In this document: positions 28,901-34,761 of the stretch, one piece after another
Numbering within the stretch: the first letter of the stretch is position 1
Layout of the letters: each line of letters opens with the position of its first letter
Assembly: GCA_024234635.1 (NCBI GenBank)
Contig: JACKNX010000018.1
Location: 16,364-80,363, forward strand
Source of the DNA: Pseudomonadales bacterium
Lineage (GTDB): Bacteria > Pseudomonadota > Gammaproteobacteria > Pseudomonadales > Azotimanducaceae
Direction of reading: 5' to 3'
Length of the DNA stretch: 64,000 bases
Notes under the pieces: model-generated
Told to the model about the DNA's origin: nothing
What the model saw: the letters and a program-made list of their open reading frames with translations, nothing else
The model's database searches: none
Translations under genes and position numbers: made by a program

Positions 28901-29805
28901 GCGGTACCAAAATCGTAGCGGCCGGGGAAGATGTATCCGGTGCCCCGCCAGTCCGTCATCGTGGACAGCAGTGCATCGTTTCCCGGGTCCAGGCAATACG
29001 TCCCCGTGACATCGCCATTGTCCGTACCGTGTGGCAACAGCAGGCGAAGTTCCGGAGGCGGACCGGTCAAACCGCCTGCACTGATACGCACCGTTGTTTT
29101 CGCTTCGAGTCCGCCACTGTCGATCACGGTGATCTCCAGATCCAGTTCCTCACCCCCAAGCAGGTGTGCATCCGGCAGCAGTCTCAGGACGTGGTCCTCC
29201 ACGGTGAATCGGGGATCGGACAAGCGGTACGTCACGGAATCGTTCGCATCCGGGTCCGAGGGTTGCAGCACCGCAATGCTGACGCCATCGACTCCACCCG
29301 CCACGGTAACCGGTTCGATTGGCGGCACGCTGGGTGATTCGTTGACGTCCAGAATGTGAACCGTCACCCGCAGCACGGCTTCACCGCCCTGTCCGTCGCG
29401 AACAAGGACGTCAACGACAACGCGCGGTGTGGCCTCAAAATCGAATACCGTTCCGCCGGCCAGACGCAGCTGGTCGCCGTCTACGACAAAGCGCGGGTCA
29501 TCCACCTGGTAGGAAAATGTTGCGCCCGCATCGAGATCTTCCGCCGCCAGCGTACCGGCGACCCACGCTGTCGTGTTTTCCGGTACGGGATCGCCGGTCA
29601 GTACGAGCGCATGGGGAGCGCTATTGCCGGCACCGGCGTCCACCGTAAGCGTATCGTCATCCGCGACGGTGAACGTGGCGCCCTGAATTTCGAACGAGAC
29701 GGTGGCGGTGTTGACAATGGAACTGCCGGGCGCAATCGCCAGCGCCCGCGTAGTCCACGCGAGCGCCAGAAGGAAAAGCAGCGCTGTCCGAATTCCCTTC
29801 GTCAC
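22984..29805 (-). CDS. Giant exported multidomain protein with predicted outer-membrane barrel
   Basis: A 2273-residue protein starting at GTG 29805, giving a signal peptide (TALLFLLALAWTTRALA). Approximate order: short domain with SSIVNTATVSFEIQG (25-65); two cadherin-like repeats (70-245; DVNESP and DPDANDSVTYRL); two copies of a roughly 250-residue unit (about 300-560 and 600-840) that include SdrD/CNA-B-like folds (LLDGVAVTLVDAATG and PLDGVIVTLIDTDTG); a DUF11-like domain (LSKEASAQSADIGDFLQYRV); another CNA-B-like fold (DGVAGVRVLLETGAYVLTDR); a Pro-rich linker; and a C-terminal 800-residue strand-rich region with YPLYGDGTEQQFDAVSRR and GDFDTG, typical of large proteobacterial outer-membrane barrels. 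Likely surface-displayed adhesion or structural protein; the function is unproven. It ends the DUF11 gene series. Confidence 0.85.
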   Translation of the reverse strand: MTKGIRTALLFLLALAWTTRALAIAPGSSIVNTATVSFEIQGATFTVADDDTLTVDAGAGNSAPHALVLTGDPVPENTTAWVAGTLAAEDLDAGATFSYQVDDPRFVVDGDQLRLAGGTVFDFEATPRVVVDVLVRDGQGGEAVLRVTVHILDVNESPSVPPIEPVTVAGGVDGVSIAVLQPSDPDANDSVTYRLSDPRFTVEDHVLRLLPDAHLLGGEELDLEITVIDSGGLEAKTTVRISAGGLTGPPPELRLLLPHGTDNGDVTGTYCLDPGNDALLSTMTDWRGTGYIFPGRYDFGTATAMERDSPLFVEVTHAAANLDRQVADRVSVTVMTLSGDRLTVALTETGVDSGVFRGAIMVTSTPALGSDCLLSATLDDVLTATYEPADGGPPRSVALDVASSARVFAATTGALLDGVAVTLVDAATGMPATVFGDDGRASFPATIVSGGAVTDSAGTVYQFVTGAYRFPHVPPGNYRLDVAPPVRWRFPSDASAAVLAGLPGAPWRLTPASRGEAVSGDLGSFVADVPLDLLPPAATRADLEVFAAGDASVAMRTASISASSCSGGAPPRTVAAGAFSLPASIPLVASGGALPGDSVFVVLTDADEDRDPTVVDTVTVTVHTGSDEESLQLVETGPSGGVFVGYINTANGSADAAACELVADDDGFSFHYVDRDDSSDSIVSTGHFVPRIRVFSSITGEPLDGVIVTLIDTDTGQAATVTSPDGVAAFPSAVTSGAAAVDANGNQYPFSAGSVFWPGVRPGTYRVEVQAPAAWRFPSARTDAEISSLAGAFRVRGESRGLAFTIVAGEDYAFDIPLDPVVTGLFLSKEASAQSADIGDFLQYRVHLQSPRPVAGLGAALVDVLPAGFRYRAGTARLNGVAVEPVIGELGRTLRFPLTNTGAASDVELSYVTEVTVAAVEGSARNAVSLTGPGIDGVVSAQADVVVRNSLLGDRAFLVGQVTQGCEADADGVAGVRVLLETGAYVLTDRQGRYHLEGLNAGTHVVQLDPASIPAGWQPVVCDANNRVARSGDARFVDLARGALGRADFALGKAPPPVTEWSVRLDSRGLSRGIEYSLSLHVGALVVDKGSVGIVLPDGLRFEPASARLDGEAMADPPDHGAGALAFVLPRLAANSRHELRFRVRYEGVADAPEARAMVTLYTATGRHRSTMVSNLASLPPREPPVLVQTAATSPPDPVVVRTQGVPAIMTMPLPVADAKPPPYTLPPVDNGEPPEFTTAWLATQSAETALLWPLADHNPRIPAVSVVIKHAKSLRAELSVDGGLVNPVAFLGTVTDHARGVTLSRWKDVPVSEGDSELRVLLRDGSGRVVETVQREVHFGQAPARAELVAAKSFLVADGVNAPMIAVRFFDRSGKPARPGLTGEFSVNAPFRPLDLTKEREVPEATQKTYQVRREGIAFIQLEPTLRTGDVVLTFAFGEHRQERVHARLKSGATDLVVVGLAESTLRSVDDDMPGNATVKRNGRVAFLAKGKVGHDWQVTAGYDSDKPTNEPERFLTDPGRFYPLYGDGTEQQFDAVSRRRAYLRAENDRMELEAGDFDTGLERSELARYTRTLNGVRGAWTGARMTVQAFVSDTGDAHVQDQLRGDGTSGVYRLERSRLRPGSERVSLVTRDRLHTERELKRQTLLRFLDYSIDYAQGTLLFKQPVQSQDGNFDPVFIEVSYDVDNASGGGDLMGGGRVAWSLGDGGSEAGVTVLRDTAAGADLSLDAVDLDWRVRDDTRVHLEAARSDGAREAASWAMIAAVEHRRERFSGQAYFRQQDADFGVGLSPATEADTRKFGLEGEYRAGDNASVRAELFRQETMRQGGRRDVAGIESRHRLGETLLHGHVQTIRENPPGGAATGGTLVGLGAARNVFDGRLALRADSEFNVGGGQGSADYPDRVTAGAELAVTPEVSLLVAQELSLGKTSDLRHSRLGVRSRPWQGGSIESWVGREMNEQGERLFANTGLVQQWQVSPNWLLDAGLDQVKTLSSMTDDAASGARRGGFNPAAPPAAGGESGDFTAWFLGATLRRDAWHVSNRVERHEGEQADKWNYLLGVARQLEDGKAVSLSGSLLDEQLATGVAHRQVLLRGGFAWRPPGSAWTLFNRVDLDVDELTGDGPPVRTRRLVENVHVNRRAGRHEFGAHAGVRVATGRFDDFSVTGLTVLTGVEYRFDLSSRWDVGVHSRWYRSVDAGVGHTSHGLELGRSFGGQAWVSVGYNMTGFTDDDFADADYSARGPYLKFRLRLDQRNVERFLGFVKGRSRADGTTAR

Positions 29806-30048
29806 ATCGTCATCCGCAGAAGGCGATTCCTGACCCCCGCACGAGCATCCGTTCACGCAAGGGACGGGACGAGCAGCGGCAAGCGTCCGCGCCACCGCTG
29901 CTCTCCCGGCTGAAAGCCGATCAGGCCGCTGTCGCGACCCGATCAGGTCGGATCGCTCCGCGATCCTTTTCGCGCGCCGGCCTGTCTGCCGGCGCACGTG
30001 TCATGCGTCCCTGCACGACGGGAGGTTGCTGATCACAGGGCAACGGTC
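29806..30048 (-). promoter_or_regulatory. Structured 243-bp leader before the giant protein gene
   Basis: The gap between the 441-residue DUF11-like gene and the giant gene contains two perfect hairpins: GCGCCGGC/GCCGGCGC (29974-29981 with 29988-29995) and GGATCGC/GCGATCC (29950-29956 with 29960-29966). CCGATCAGG also occurs twice nearby. No U-run follows on the minus strand, so neither is a clear terminator for these genes. It could be a promoter, attenuator or processing site that sets different levels of the small and giant products. I do not recognise a known riboswitch. Confidence 0.4.
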
Positions 30049-31374
30049 TCAGGCATCGTTGATGGTGACCAGGTACACGACGTAACCCGATTCACCGGCA
30101 TCACAGGTGCCAATCGCTGCGTTGTTGATCTCGGGATCACCCGCGGAGAAGGCCTGTCCGGTCGCCGAAGCCGCACCGCAACCCTGCACCCAGACCTGGT
30201 CCGGGTTGGACAGCACGCCGGCGCGATCCAGGGTGAAGCTCGTGGAGACCCCGCCCACGTCGAAGGTCACCGACGCTGGCACGTCGATCGCCGTGGAAGG
30301 ATTTGCCTGATCCCCTTCGAGCACCTCGGAGGAGGCATCGGGAATGTCGTCGTCGATCTCGACGTTGGCTGCGGACAGACTGCCCGTATTGTTCACCACA
30401 CCGATGACATACATCAGCACGGCACCCGGTATCGCCTTTGGATTCGCACCGCTGGCCGCGCCGCTACCGTTGTAGGCATTTCCGGAGATCGGGTCGTACA
30501 GCACCTGCACATGCTTGGCCACCGACAGCGTCAATACAGTGACAAAGCCACTGGTGTCAGCACTCTGACCATCCTGCGCCGCATCCGCGGATGCGAGCGC
30601 GCTGCCGGCAACAAAGTTGAACTGAATGTCCTCGCTGTTGGCGGAGCCGGCATCGGCAAATACCGTTTCCACGGCATTGATGTCGTTGGCGGCGTCCGTT
30701 GAACTGCCACCCGGCGCGGCATTGCCGCTGTTGTCACCTGTGAGCGCTGTGCCGGCGTTCGCCAGCGCCGCGACAAGGGTGAAACTTCGATACTGATCAC
30801 CCGTTGCACTGCTGCCGACATTCACCACCACCTTGATATTGGTGGTGGCGTCTTCCGCCATGTTGCCGAGGTTCAGCGAGGTGACACCAGTGGCATTGAG
30901 TGCAGCGGAAGCTTCCGCGCCGTCAATCAGGTCGTTGTCATTTTCATCGTTCCACATCGTCCCTGTTGCCGGCGACGGCGCAAAGGCGCTGGGTGAACCG
31001 ACCTGAGCGGTGAAGCCGGTTACCGCCAGCGCGGCACGGTCGATGAGGCGCACGACAACCCCCACCGTATCGTTGCTGGTATTGGTCACCAGGTAATCCA
31101 GGGCGCCGACGCTGCCGGGTGTGCCGGTCTGGCCAGGAAGCACGGTGACCCAGTCCGAGTTCTGGGTTACGACCTGAAGGTTGAGTTTGCGGTCGACCGT
31201 GAAATCGACCGAGGCACTGCCCGTCTGGGCAACGCTGTTGACCTCGTAGGAGAGGCTGACACTGTTGGTTACGACCGAACCCGAGTTGGTACCTTCAGCC
31301 AGGACAGCGGGGCTCAGCCCGATACCGGCCAACAGACCAACAAGCAGGCGGACGCGTCTTGTCAAGTACTGCAT
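30049..31374 (-). CDS. Exported DUF11-like repeat protein (441 aa)
   Basis: Not a named family member. The ATG at 31374 has AAAGGAG six bases upstream and gives a signal peptide (VRLLVGLLAGIGLSPAVLA). The mature N-terminus GSVVTNSVSLSYEVNS is related to the N-terminal motif of the giant protein and of the 363-residue protein. The rest is low-charge, Ala/Ser/Thr/Asp-rich beta-type sequence with an acidic loop DENDNDLIDGAE that looks able to bind calcium, and a DUF11-like tail (VLMYVIGVVNNTGSLSAANV). Only a few Cys, near the C-terminus (GCGAAS, GTCDAGES). Likely a secreted or surface protein working with its neighbours. Confidence 0.8.
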   Translation of the reverse strand: MQYLTRRVRLLVGLLAGIGLSPAVLAEGTNSGSVVTNSVSLSYEVNSVAQTGSASVDFTVDRKLNLQVVTQNSDWVTVLPGQTGTPGSVGALDYLVTNTSNDTVGVVVRLIDRAALAVTGFTAQVGSPSAFAPSPATGTMWNDENDNDLIDGAEASAALNATGVTSLNLGNMAEDATTNIKVVVNVGSSATGDQYRSFTLVAALANAGTALTGDNSGNAAPGGSSTDAANDINAVETVFADAGSANSEDIQFNFVAGSALASADAAQDGQSADTSGFVTVLTLSVAKHVQVLYDPISGNAYNGSGAASGANPKAIPGAVLMYVIGVVNNTGSLSAANVEIDDDIPDASSEVLEGDQANPSTAIDVPASVTFDVGGVSTSFTLDRAGVLSNPDQVWVQGCGAASATGQAFSAGDPEINNAAIGTCDAGESGYVVYLVTINDA

Positions 31375-31623
31375 GAATGCTCCTTTTCTCACTTAACATT
31401 GCGGTCACCCCCTGCTTCCGCATCATTTCATTCCACCCATCGGAGTCGCTGCACACGCAGCCACCCCAAGGACGTGGCACACGGACGCACCGTACCCGTC
31501 GATTCCCTCGACTGAAGCCGGAACGCCGCCAATCCACATCCCGCCTGCTGAAGGCGATACCCCCGTATCCACCCTCCACGCGCCATCCATGGCACGACAG
31601 GTAGCACCCGTTGTTGCCAACTG
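31375..31623 (-). other. Gap between two DUF11-like genes
   Basis: This 249-bp gap begins with a 7-bp inverted repeat (GGTAGCA 31600-31606, TGCTACC 31622-31628) that overlaps the stop codon of the upstream gene. It may reduce read-through or mark a processing site. All three minus frames are open for 60 or more codons, including a TTG-started 65-codon frame (31423-31620) three bases after the upstream stop, so an extra small protein cannot be excluded but is not supported. Confidence 0.3.
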
Positions 31624-32166
31624 CTACCTGAGGCGCACGCTGAACGAGACATCGCCCGTTCTGCCTGACTCCAGGGCGTTCGTGAACGCCCATCGAATGG
31701 TGGTGTAGTCAGCAGCCTGGGCGGCCACTTCCTCACCCTCTTTTTCTACTTTCAACTCTTCCGGACGACCGAAGCTGTTGCCCGAATCCACGCTGAAGGT
31801 GATCACGGTGCCACTGCCCTGCGCGGTGCCTTCGAGATAGACCGTATCCGGCGGCAGCGGATTGGTGATCACGATGCTGTCTGGGTCCACCGTCTCGTCG
31901 CCTTTGTTCGAAAAACTGATGACGTAGTGCAGCGTGTCGCCCGGGACGACATTCGCAGCATCGACCAGGCGACGCACCGGCTGGCCGTTTTCGTCCATTT
32001 CAATGACTTCCTTCTGCACGCTGGTTACCAGCGTCACCTGCGCAAGCGCCGACAACGGCAACCCACCCACGGCGAACGCCAGAACGAATCCCAGCAATCG
32101 CCGTGTCGATCGGCAAACACCTGCCAGGCGGCAGGCCCGCGTCATGTTGAAGAAGACACCGTTCAT
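31624..32166 (-). CDS. Exported single-domain DUF11-like protein (180 aa)
   Basis: The ATG at 32166 has AAGGAG upstream and gives MNGVFFNMTRACRLAG with a later hydrophobic core (LLGFVLAFAVGGLPLSALAQ) and likely cleavage after LSALA. The mature part is one DUF11-like beta-sandwich: VVPGDTLHYVISFSNKGDET, then ITNPLPPDTVYLEGTAQG, the usual 'potential/actual' spacing of the family. It differs from its neighbours in lacking the SxVxNTA N-terminal motif. It starts 37 bp after the 363-residue gene, so these two are surely cotranscribed. Confidence 0.8.
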   Translation of the reverse strand: MNGVFFNMTRACRLAGVCRSTRRLLGFVLAFAVGGLPLSALAQVTLVTSVQKEVIEMDENGQPVRRLVDAANVVPGDTLHYVISFSNKGDETVDPDSIVITNPLPPDTVYLEGTAQGSGTVITFSVDSGNSFGRPEELKVEKEGEEVAAQAADYTTIRWAFTNALESGRTGDVSFSVRLR

Positions 32167-32203
32167 ACCATCTCCTTGTGTATCCGGGTGGATGCTCCAC
32201 CGA

Positions 32204-33295
32204 TCATCGTATGGTCGCAGAAAACGTGATTTCACGGTCGGGGCCACCTCCGACCAGCGCGCCAAGCCCCACATTGAGCGCTCCGGCGACAGCGTCATAT
32301 CCGGCCTGATCGACATCAGCGGGTTCGAAGTCGTCGTCCTCCAACTGACCATCGATGCGCAGGCTGCCGGGAACGAAGGACAGTTCCACCGGTAGCGGAT
32401 CCGTCAGCCGTGCATTGTCCACCGTACCGTCGCCACGTACGGAAACGCGCACGCGATAGTCGACGACCGCGCCGGGACCAACCGCATCGGAACCATCCGC
32501 GGCGCGCACCGCCGTCGACACCTTTTCCACGGTTACCACGGGCGCGTCGATACGAAATCCGGAAACAGCAAAAAAAACCGGATGCTGGTCGCTGAGCGTC
32601 AGGCCCGCGACCGCCGTCGTCCCACCGTCGCCCGCGCCCGGAAATGCTGCACCCGGACCGGGAAAGCCCGGCGCCCGCGGATCCGACTGGCCGGTTGCGT
32701 CGATCAGCGTGGCGGCAACCGCCTGTAGTCGAATGAAACCTTCTGAATATGCCCGCAGATCCGCCGGAATGTCGGCCTGGACATAAACGGAGCGGTTCTC
32801 GTTGGGTGCGAGAGCCAGCTGTGCGCCCATGACCAGCGGTTCATCGCCACCCGGACCGGTCTGCAGGCCCGGGATGCCATTGCCCTCAACGAACAACCCG
32901 GCAGCCTGTGGATCAAATCCGCCTTCGTTCACCCCCGCTTCCAGGGTCAGCACAAAGTGCTCCTGGCCGTTCCCGGTGTTGGACACCAGAAAGGACAGAA
33001 CTGCACTGCTGGTCGGCGAAGCGATGGCAACAGGTTCGCCCTGCTCCGCCACAACAACCACGTCGAGAACTTCGTCCACGCGTGTGCGTGTGGTGTTGCT
33101 CGACTCCAGGCGAATTTCACCATCAACCCGAAAGGTCATGGTCGCGGTATTGGGAATCAGTGTCCCGGCCGCGGTTCCGGCGGCGTGTGCCCCGGACACC
33201 AGCAGCGCCAGCGCAAACCCGACAGCAGGCAACCCACCTGTCAACCGATGCGTTGCCTTGCTGGTCCACGTACTTGTGCGAGCCTGTTGCGCCAT
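32204..33295 (-). CDS. Exported DUF11-like protein (363 aa), first gene of the surface cluster
   Basis: Signal peptide ends near LVSGAHA. The mature N-terminus AGTLIPNTATMTFRVDG is the same domain type as in the giant protein (GSSIVNTATVSFEIQG). A middle beta domain (LSFLVSNTGNGQEHFVLTLE) follows, then a DUF11-like domain (VVDYRVRVSVRGDGTVDNAR, then LTDPLPVELSFVPGS). It has no Cys and few Lys. The shared N-terminal domain suggests these proteins are built to interact or to be recognised by the same export or assembly partner (inference). Promoter expected in 33296-33428. Confidence 0.82.
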   Translation of the reverse strand: MAQQARTSTWTSKATHRLTGGLPAVGFALALLVSGAHAAGTAAGTLIPNTATMTFRVDGEIRLESSNTTRTRVDEVLDVVVVAEQGEPVAIASPTSSAVLSFLVSNTGNGQEHFVLTLEAGVNEGGFDPQAAGLFVEGNGIPGLQTGPGGDEPLVMGAQLALAPNENRSVYVQADIPADLRAYSEGFIRLQAVAATLIDATGQSDPRAPGFPGPGAAFPGAGDGGTTAVAGLTLSDQHPVFFAVSGFRIDAPVVTVEKVSTAVRAADGSDAVGPGAVVDYRVRVSVRGDGTVDNARLTDPLPVELSFVPGSLRIDGQLEDDDFEPADVDQAGYDAVAGALNVGLGALVGGGPDREITFSATIR

Positions 33296-33428
33296 GAATC
33301 CGGCGGGTCCGTCGAAAACTCGGCAGAGGTTGGGGGAAATGCCGTCACAAATCCGTTAACGACTTCAAATCCTGATCACCGTTCACGAACAATGGCGGTA
33401 CAAAACCGGCGCTATATCAGCCTAGTTG

Positions 33429-33650
33429 TCATTTGGCGGATGATCCGCCCTCAACGGTCAGAAGATTGACGCTGCCGCTCACCGGATCAAAGTCGATGAT
33501 CGCCCGCCCGCTGCGCAATGCCGCAAGCACATGCTCGCGCTTTTGCGCAAGGGTGTACTCACGCCCGTAGTCCGTCCCTTCGCGCAGAATGTAGTTGTCC
33601 ACCACACCCAGCAGCGCATCAGCGGACAATTGCGCCGGATCGATACGCAT
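33429..33650 (-). CDS. YheU family (UPF0270) protein
   Basis: A 73-residue cytoplasmic protein related to E. coli YheU, function unknown. The core NYILREGTDYGREYTLAQK matches the family signature (VLREGTDYG near the middle), followed by a short strand region ending in AIIDFDPVSGSVNLL. The ATG at 33650 matches the family start; upstream extension to 33719 adds residues that do not look like the family. It is upstream of, and on the same strand as, the surface cluster, 133 bp away. Confidence 0.88.
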   Translation of the reverse strand: MRIDPAQLSADALLGVVDNYILREGTDYGREYTLAQKREHVLAALRSGRAIIDFDPVSGSVNLLTVEGGSSAK

Positions 33651-34053
33651 CGACTTCACCCGAAGTACCTGTAAAGGAAGGTAGCGAGGATACCGGGGAA
33701 GAGCTGACGTGGCATACACGGACGAGGCGGCTCGCCACCGTGATCACGAACACGCAGTCCCGGCGGAAAGCGCAAGCGGCGGGGATATGTCGACCTGCTC
33801 CGCGATGGCGGGTTGTTCACCAGCAGATCCGCAGCCTCCGGAGAAGAGGTTGACGGTATTTGTCACCCGGAGCCCGCCAGGCAGCCGAACGGCCGCGCCG
33901 GCCTGTAGCGTGATGGAGTGCACGCGATATTACCTTTGTCGTTGAATTCGCTGGCCATTCCATGCATAACACGCGGTGTCAGAATTCGCCCGTCCAGCGC
34001 GCCCACCGCGGGCGTGGCGACATCGCGAAATCGTTCCAACCGGACAGGGAACC
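33651..34053. other. Divergent intergenic region yheU / response regulator
   Basis: About 400 bp without a credible gene. It should contain the promoters of yheU on minus and of the response-regulator/hybrid-kinase pair on plus. One plus-strand candidate promoter is listed. Short open frames here have no family resemblance. No repeats or strong hairpins were noticed. Confidence 0.5.
33942..33970 (+). promoter_or_regulatory. Candidate promoter for the response regulator-hybrid kinase pair
   Basis: TTGAAT (33942-33947) and CATAAC (33965-33970) are separated by 17 bp, each matching 4/6 of the sigma-70 consensus. This places a start of transcription about 75 bp before the response-regulator ATG at 34054. 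Modest match only. Confidence 0.3.
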
Positions 34054-34761
34054 ATGGCAGAACAGGATCACATACTTATTGTCGAAGACGAGCCCATCAC
34101 GCGTGAGCAGCTTGTCTCCTATTTCGAGGACGAGGGCTTCCGCGTCTCCTCCACCGGCTCCGGCGACGAGGTTCAGCGTCTTGTGCGTGAAACCGACGTC
34201 ATACTGGTTCTGCTCGACATCAAGCTCCCCGGCAAGGATGGCTTGACCCTCACACGGGAAATCCGCGCCAACTCCGACATCGGCATCATTCTCGTCACGA
34301 GCAAGAACGAACAGATCGATCGCATTCTCGGCCTCGAATCAGGCGCGGACGACTACGTCAGCAAGCCGTTTGACCCGCGGGAACTGCTGAGCCGTGCGCG
34401 CAATCTGATCCGGCGCGTCCACATCCAGCAGAGCCAGAAACGCAAAGGCAACACACGCACCTTCGCCGGCTTCACGCTGGACCTGAACAAACGTGAAATC
34501 CTCGATCCGGATGGGCAAACATCACAGCTTTCCGCCGGTGAGTACCAGCTGCTGCTGGCATTCATGGAAAAGGCAGGCGAAGTCATGAATCGCGATCAGC
34601 TCATGAACCGCATTCGCAACCGTGAGTGGTTTCCGGACGATCGTTACATTGATGTGCTGGTCGGCCAACTCCGCAAGAAACTGGGTGAGCGAGCGGCAAG
34701 TGCCAAGATCATCGCCACGATTCACGGTACCGGCTACCTGTTCACTCCCGAAGTGGCTTGA
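34054..34761 (+). CDS. OmpR/PhoB-family response regulator (TorR-like)
   Basis: A 235-residue transcription factor. Receiver domain: acidic pocket EDE (11-13), phospho-acceptor Asp55 in LVLLDIKLPGKDG, and Lys104 in YVSKPFD. C-terminal winged helix: LSAGEYQLLLAFMEKAGEVM and DDRYIDVLVGQLRKKL. The sequence around DEPITREQLVSYFEDEGF and GIILVTSKNEQIDRILGLE is close to TorR. The ATG at 34054 follows ACAGGGA; longer readings have no family support. Its stop overlaps the TTG start of the hybrid kinase (TTGA), so the two are translationally coupled and almost certainly a cognate pair. Targets unknown; the adjacent surface cluster is a candidate by position only. Confidence 0.93.
   Translation: MAEQDHILIVEDEPITREQLVSYFEDEGFRVSSTGSGDEVQRLVRETDVILVLLDIKLPGKDGLTLTREIRANSDIGIILVTSKNEQIDRILGLESGADDYVSKPFDPRELLSRARNLIRRVHIQQSQKRKGNTRTFAGFTLDLNKREILDPDGQTSQLSAGEYQLLLAFMEKAGEVMNRDQLMNRIRNREWFPDDRYIDVLVGQLRKKLGERAASAKIIATIHGTGYLFTPEVA

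Noticed and set aside
29950..29970. Hairpin followed by TTTT on the plus strand as an intrinsic terminator
   Set aside because: The tail lies on the strand opposite to all nearby genes, is only four T long, and no plus-strand transcript is expected here.
31423..31620. 65-codon TTG-started frame between two DUF11-like genes
   Set aside because: It starts three bases after the upstream stop with a weak AGG, but the other two minus frames in this gap are also open and the sequence has no recognisable feature.
30049..33295. S-layer or pilus-like protein annotation for the DUF11-like genes
   Set aside because: No SLH domain, pilin motif or chaperone/usher gene is visible, so only 'exported DUF11-like' is supported.
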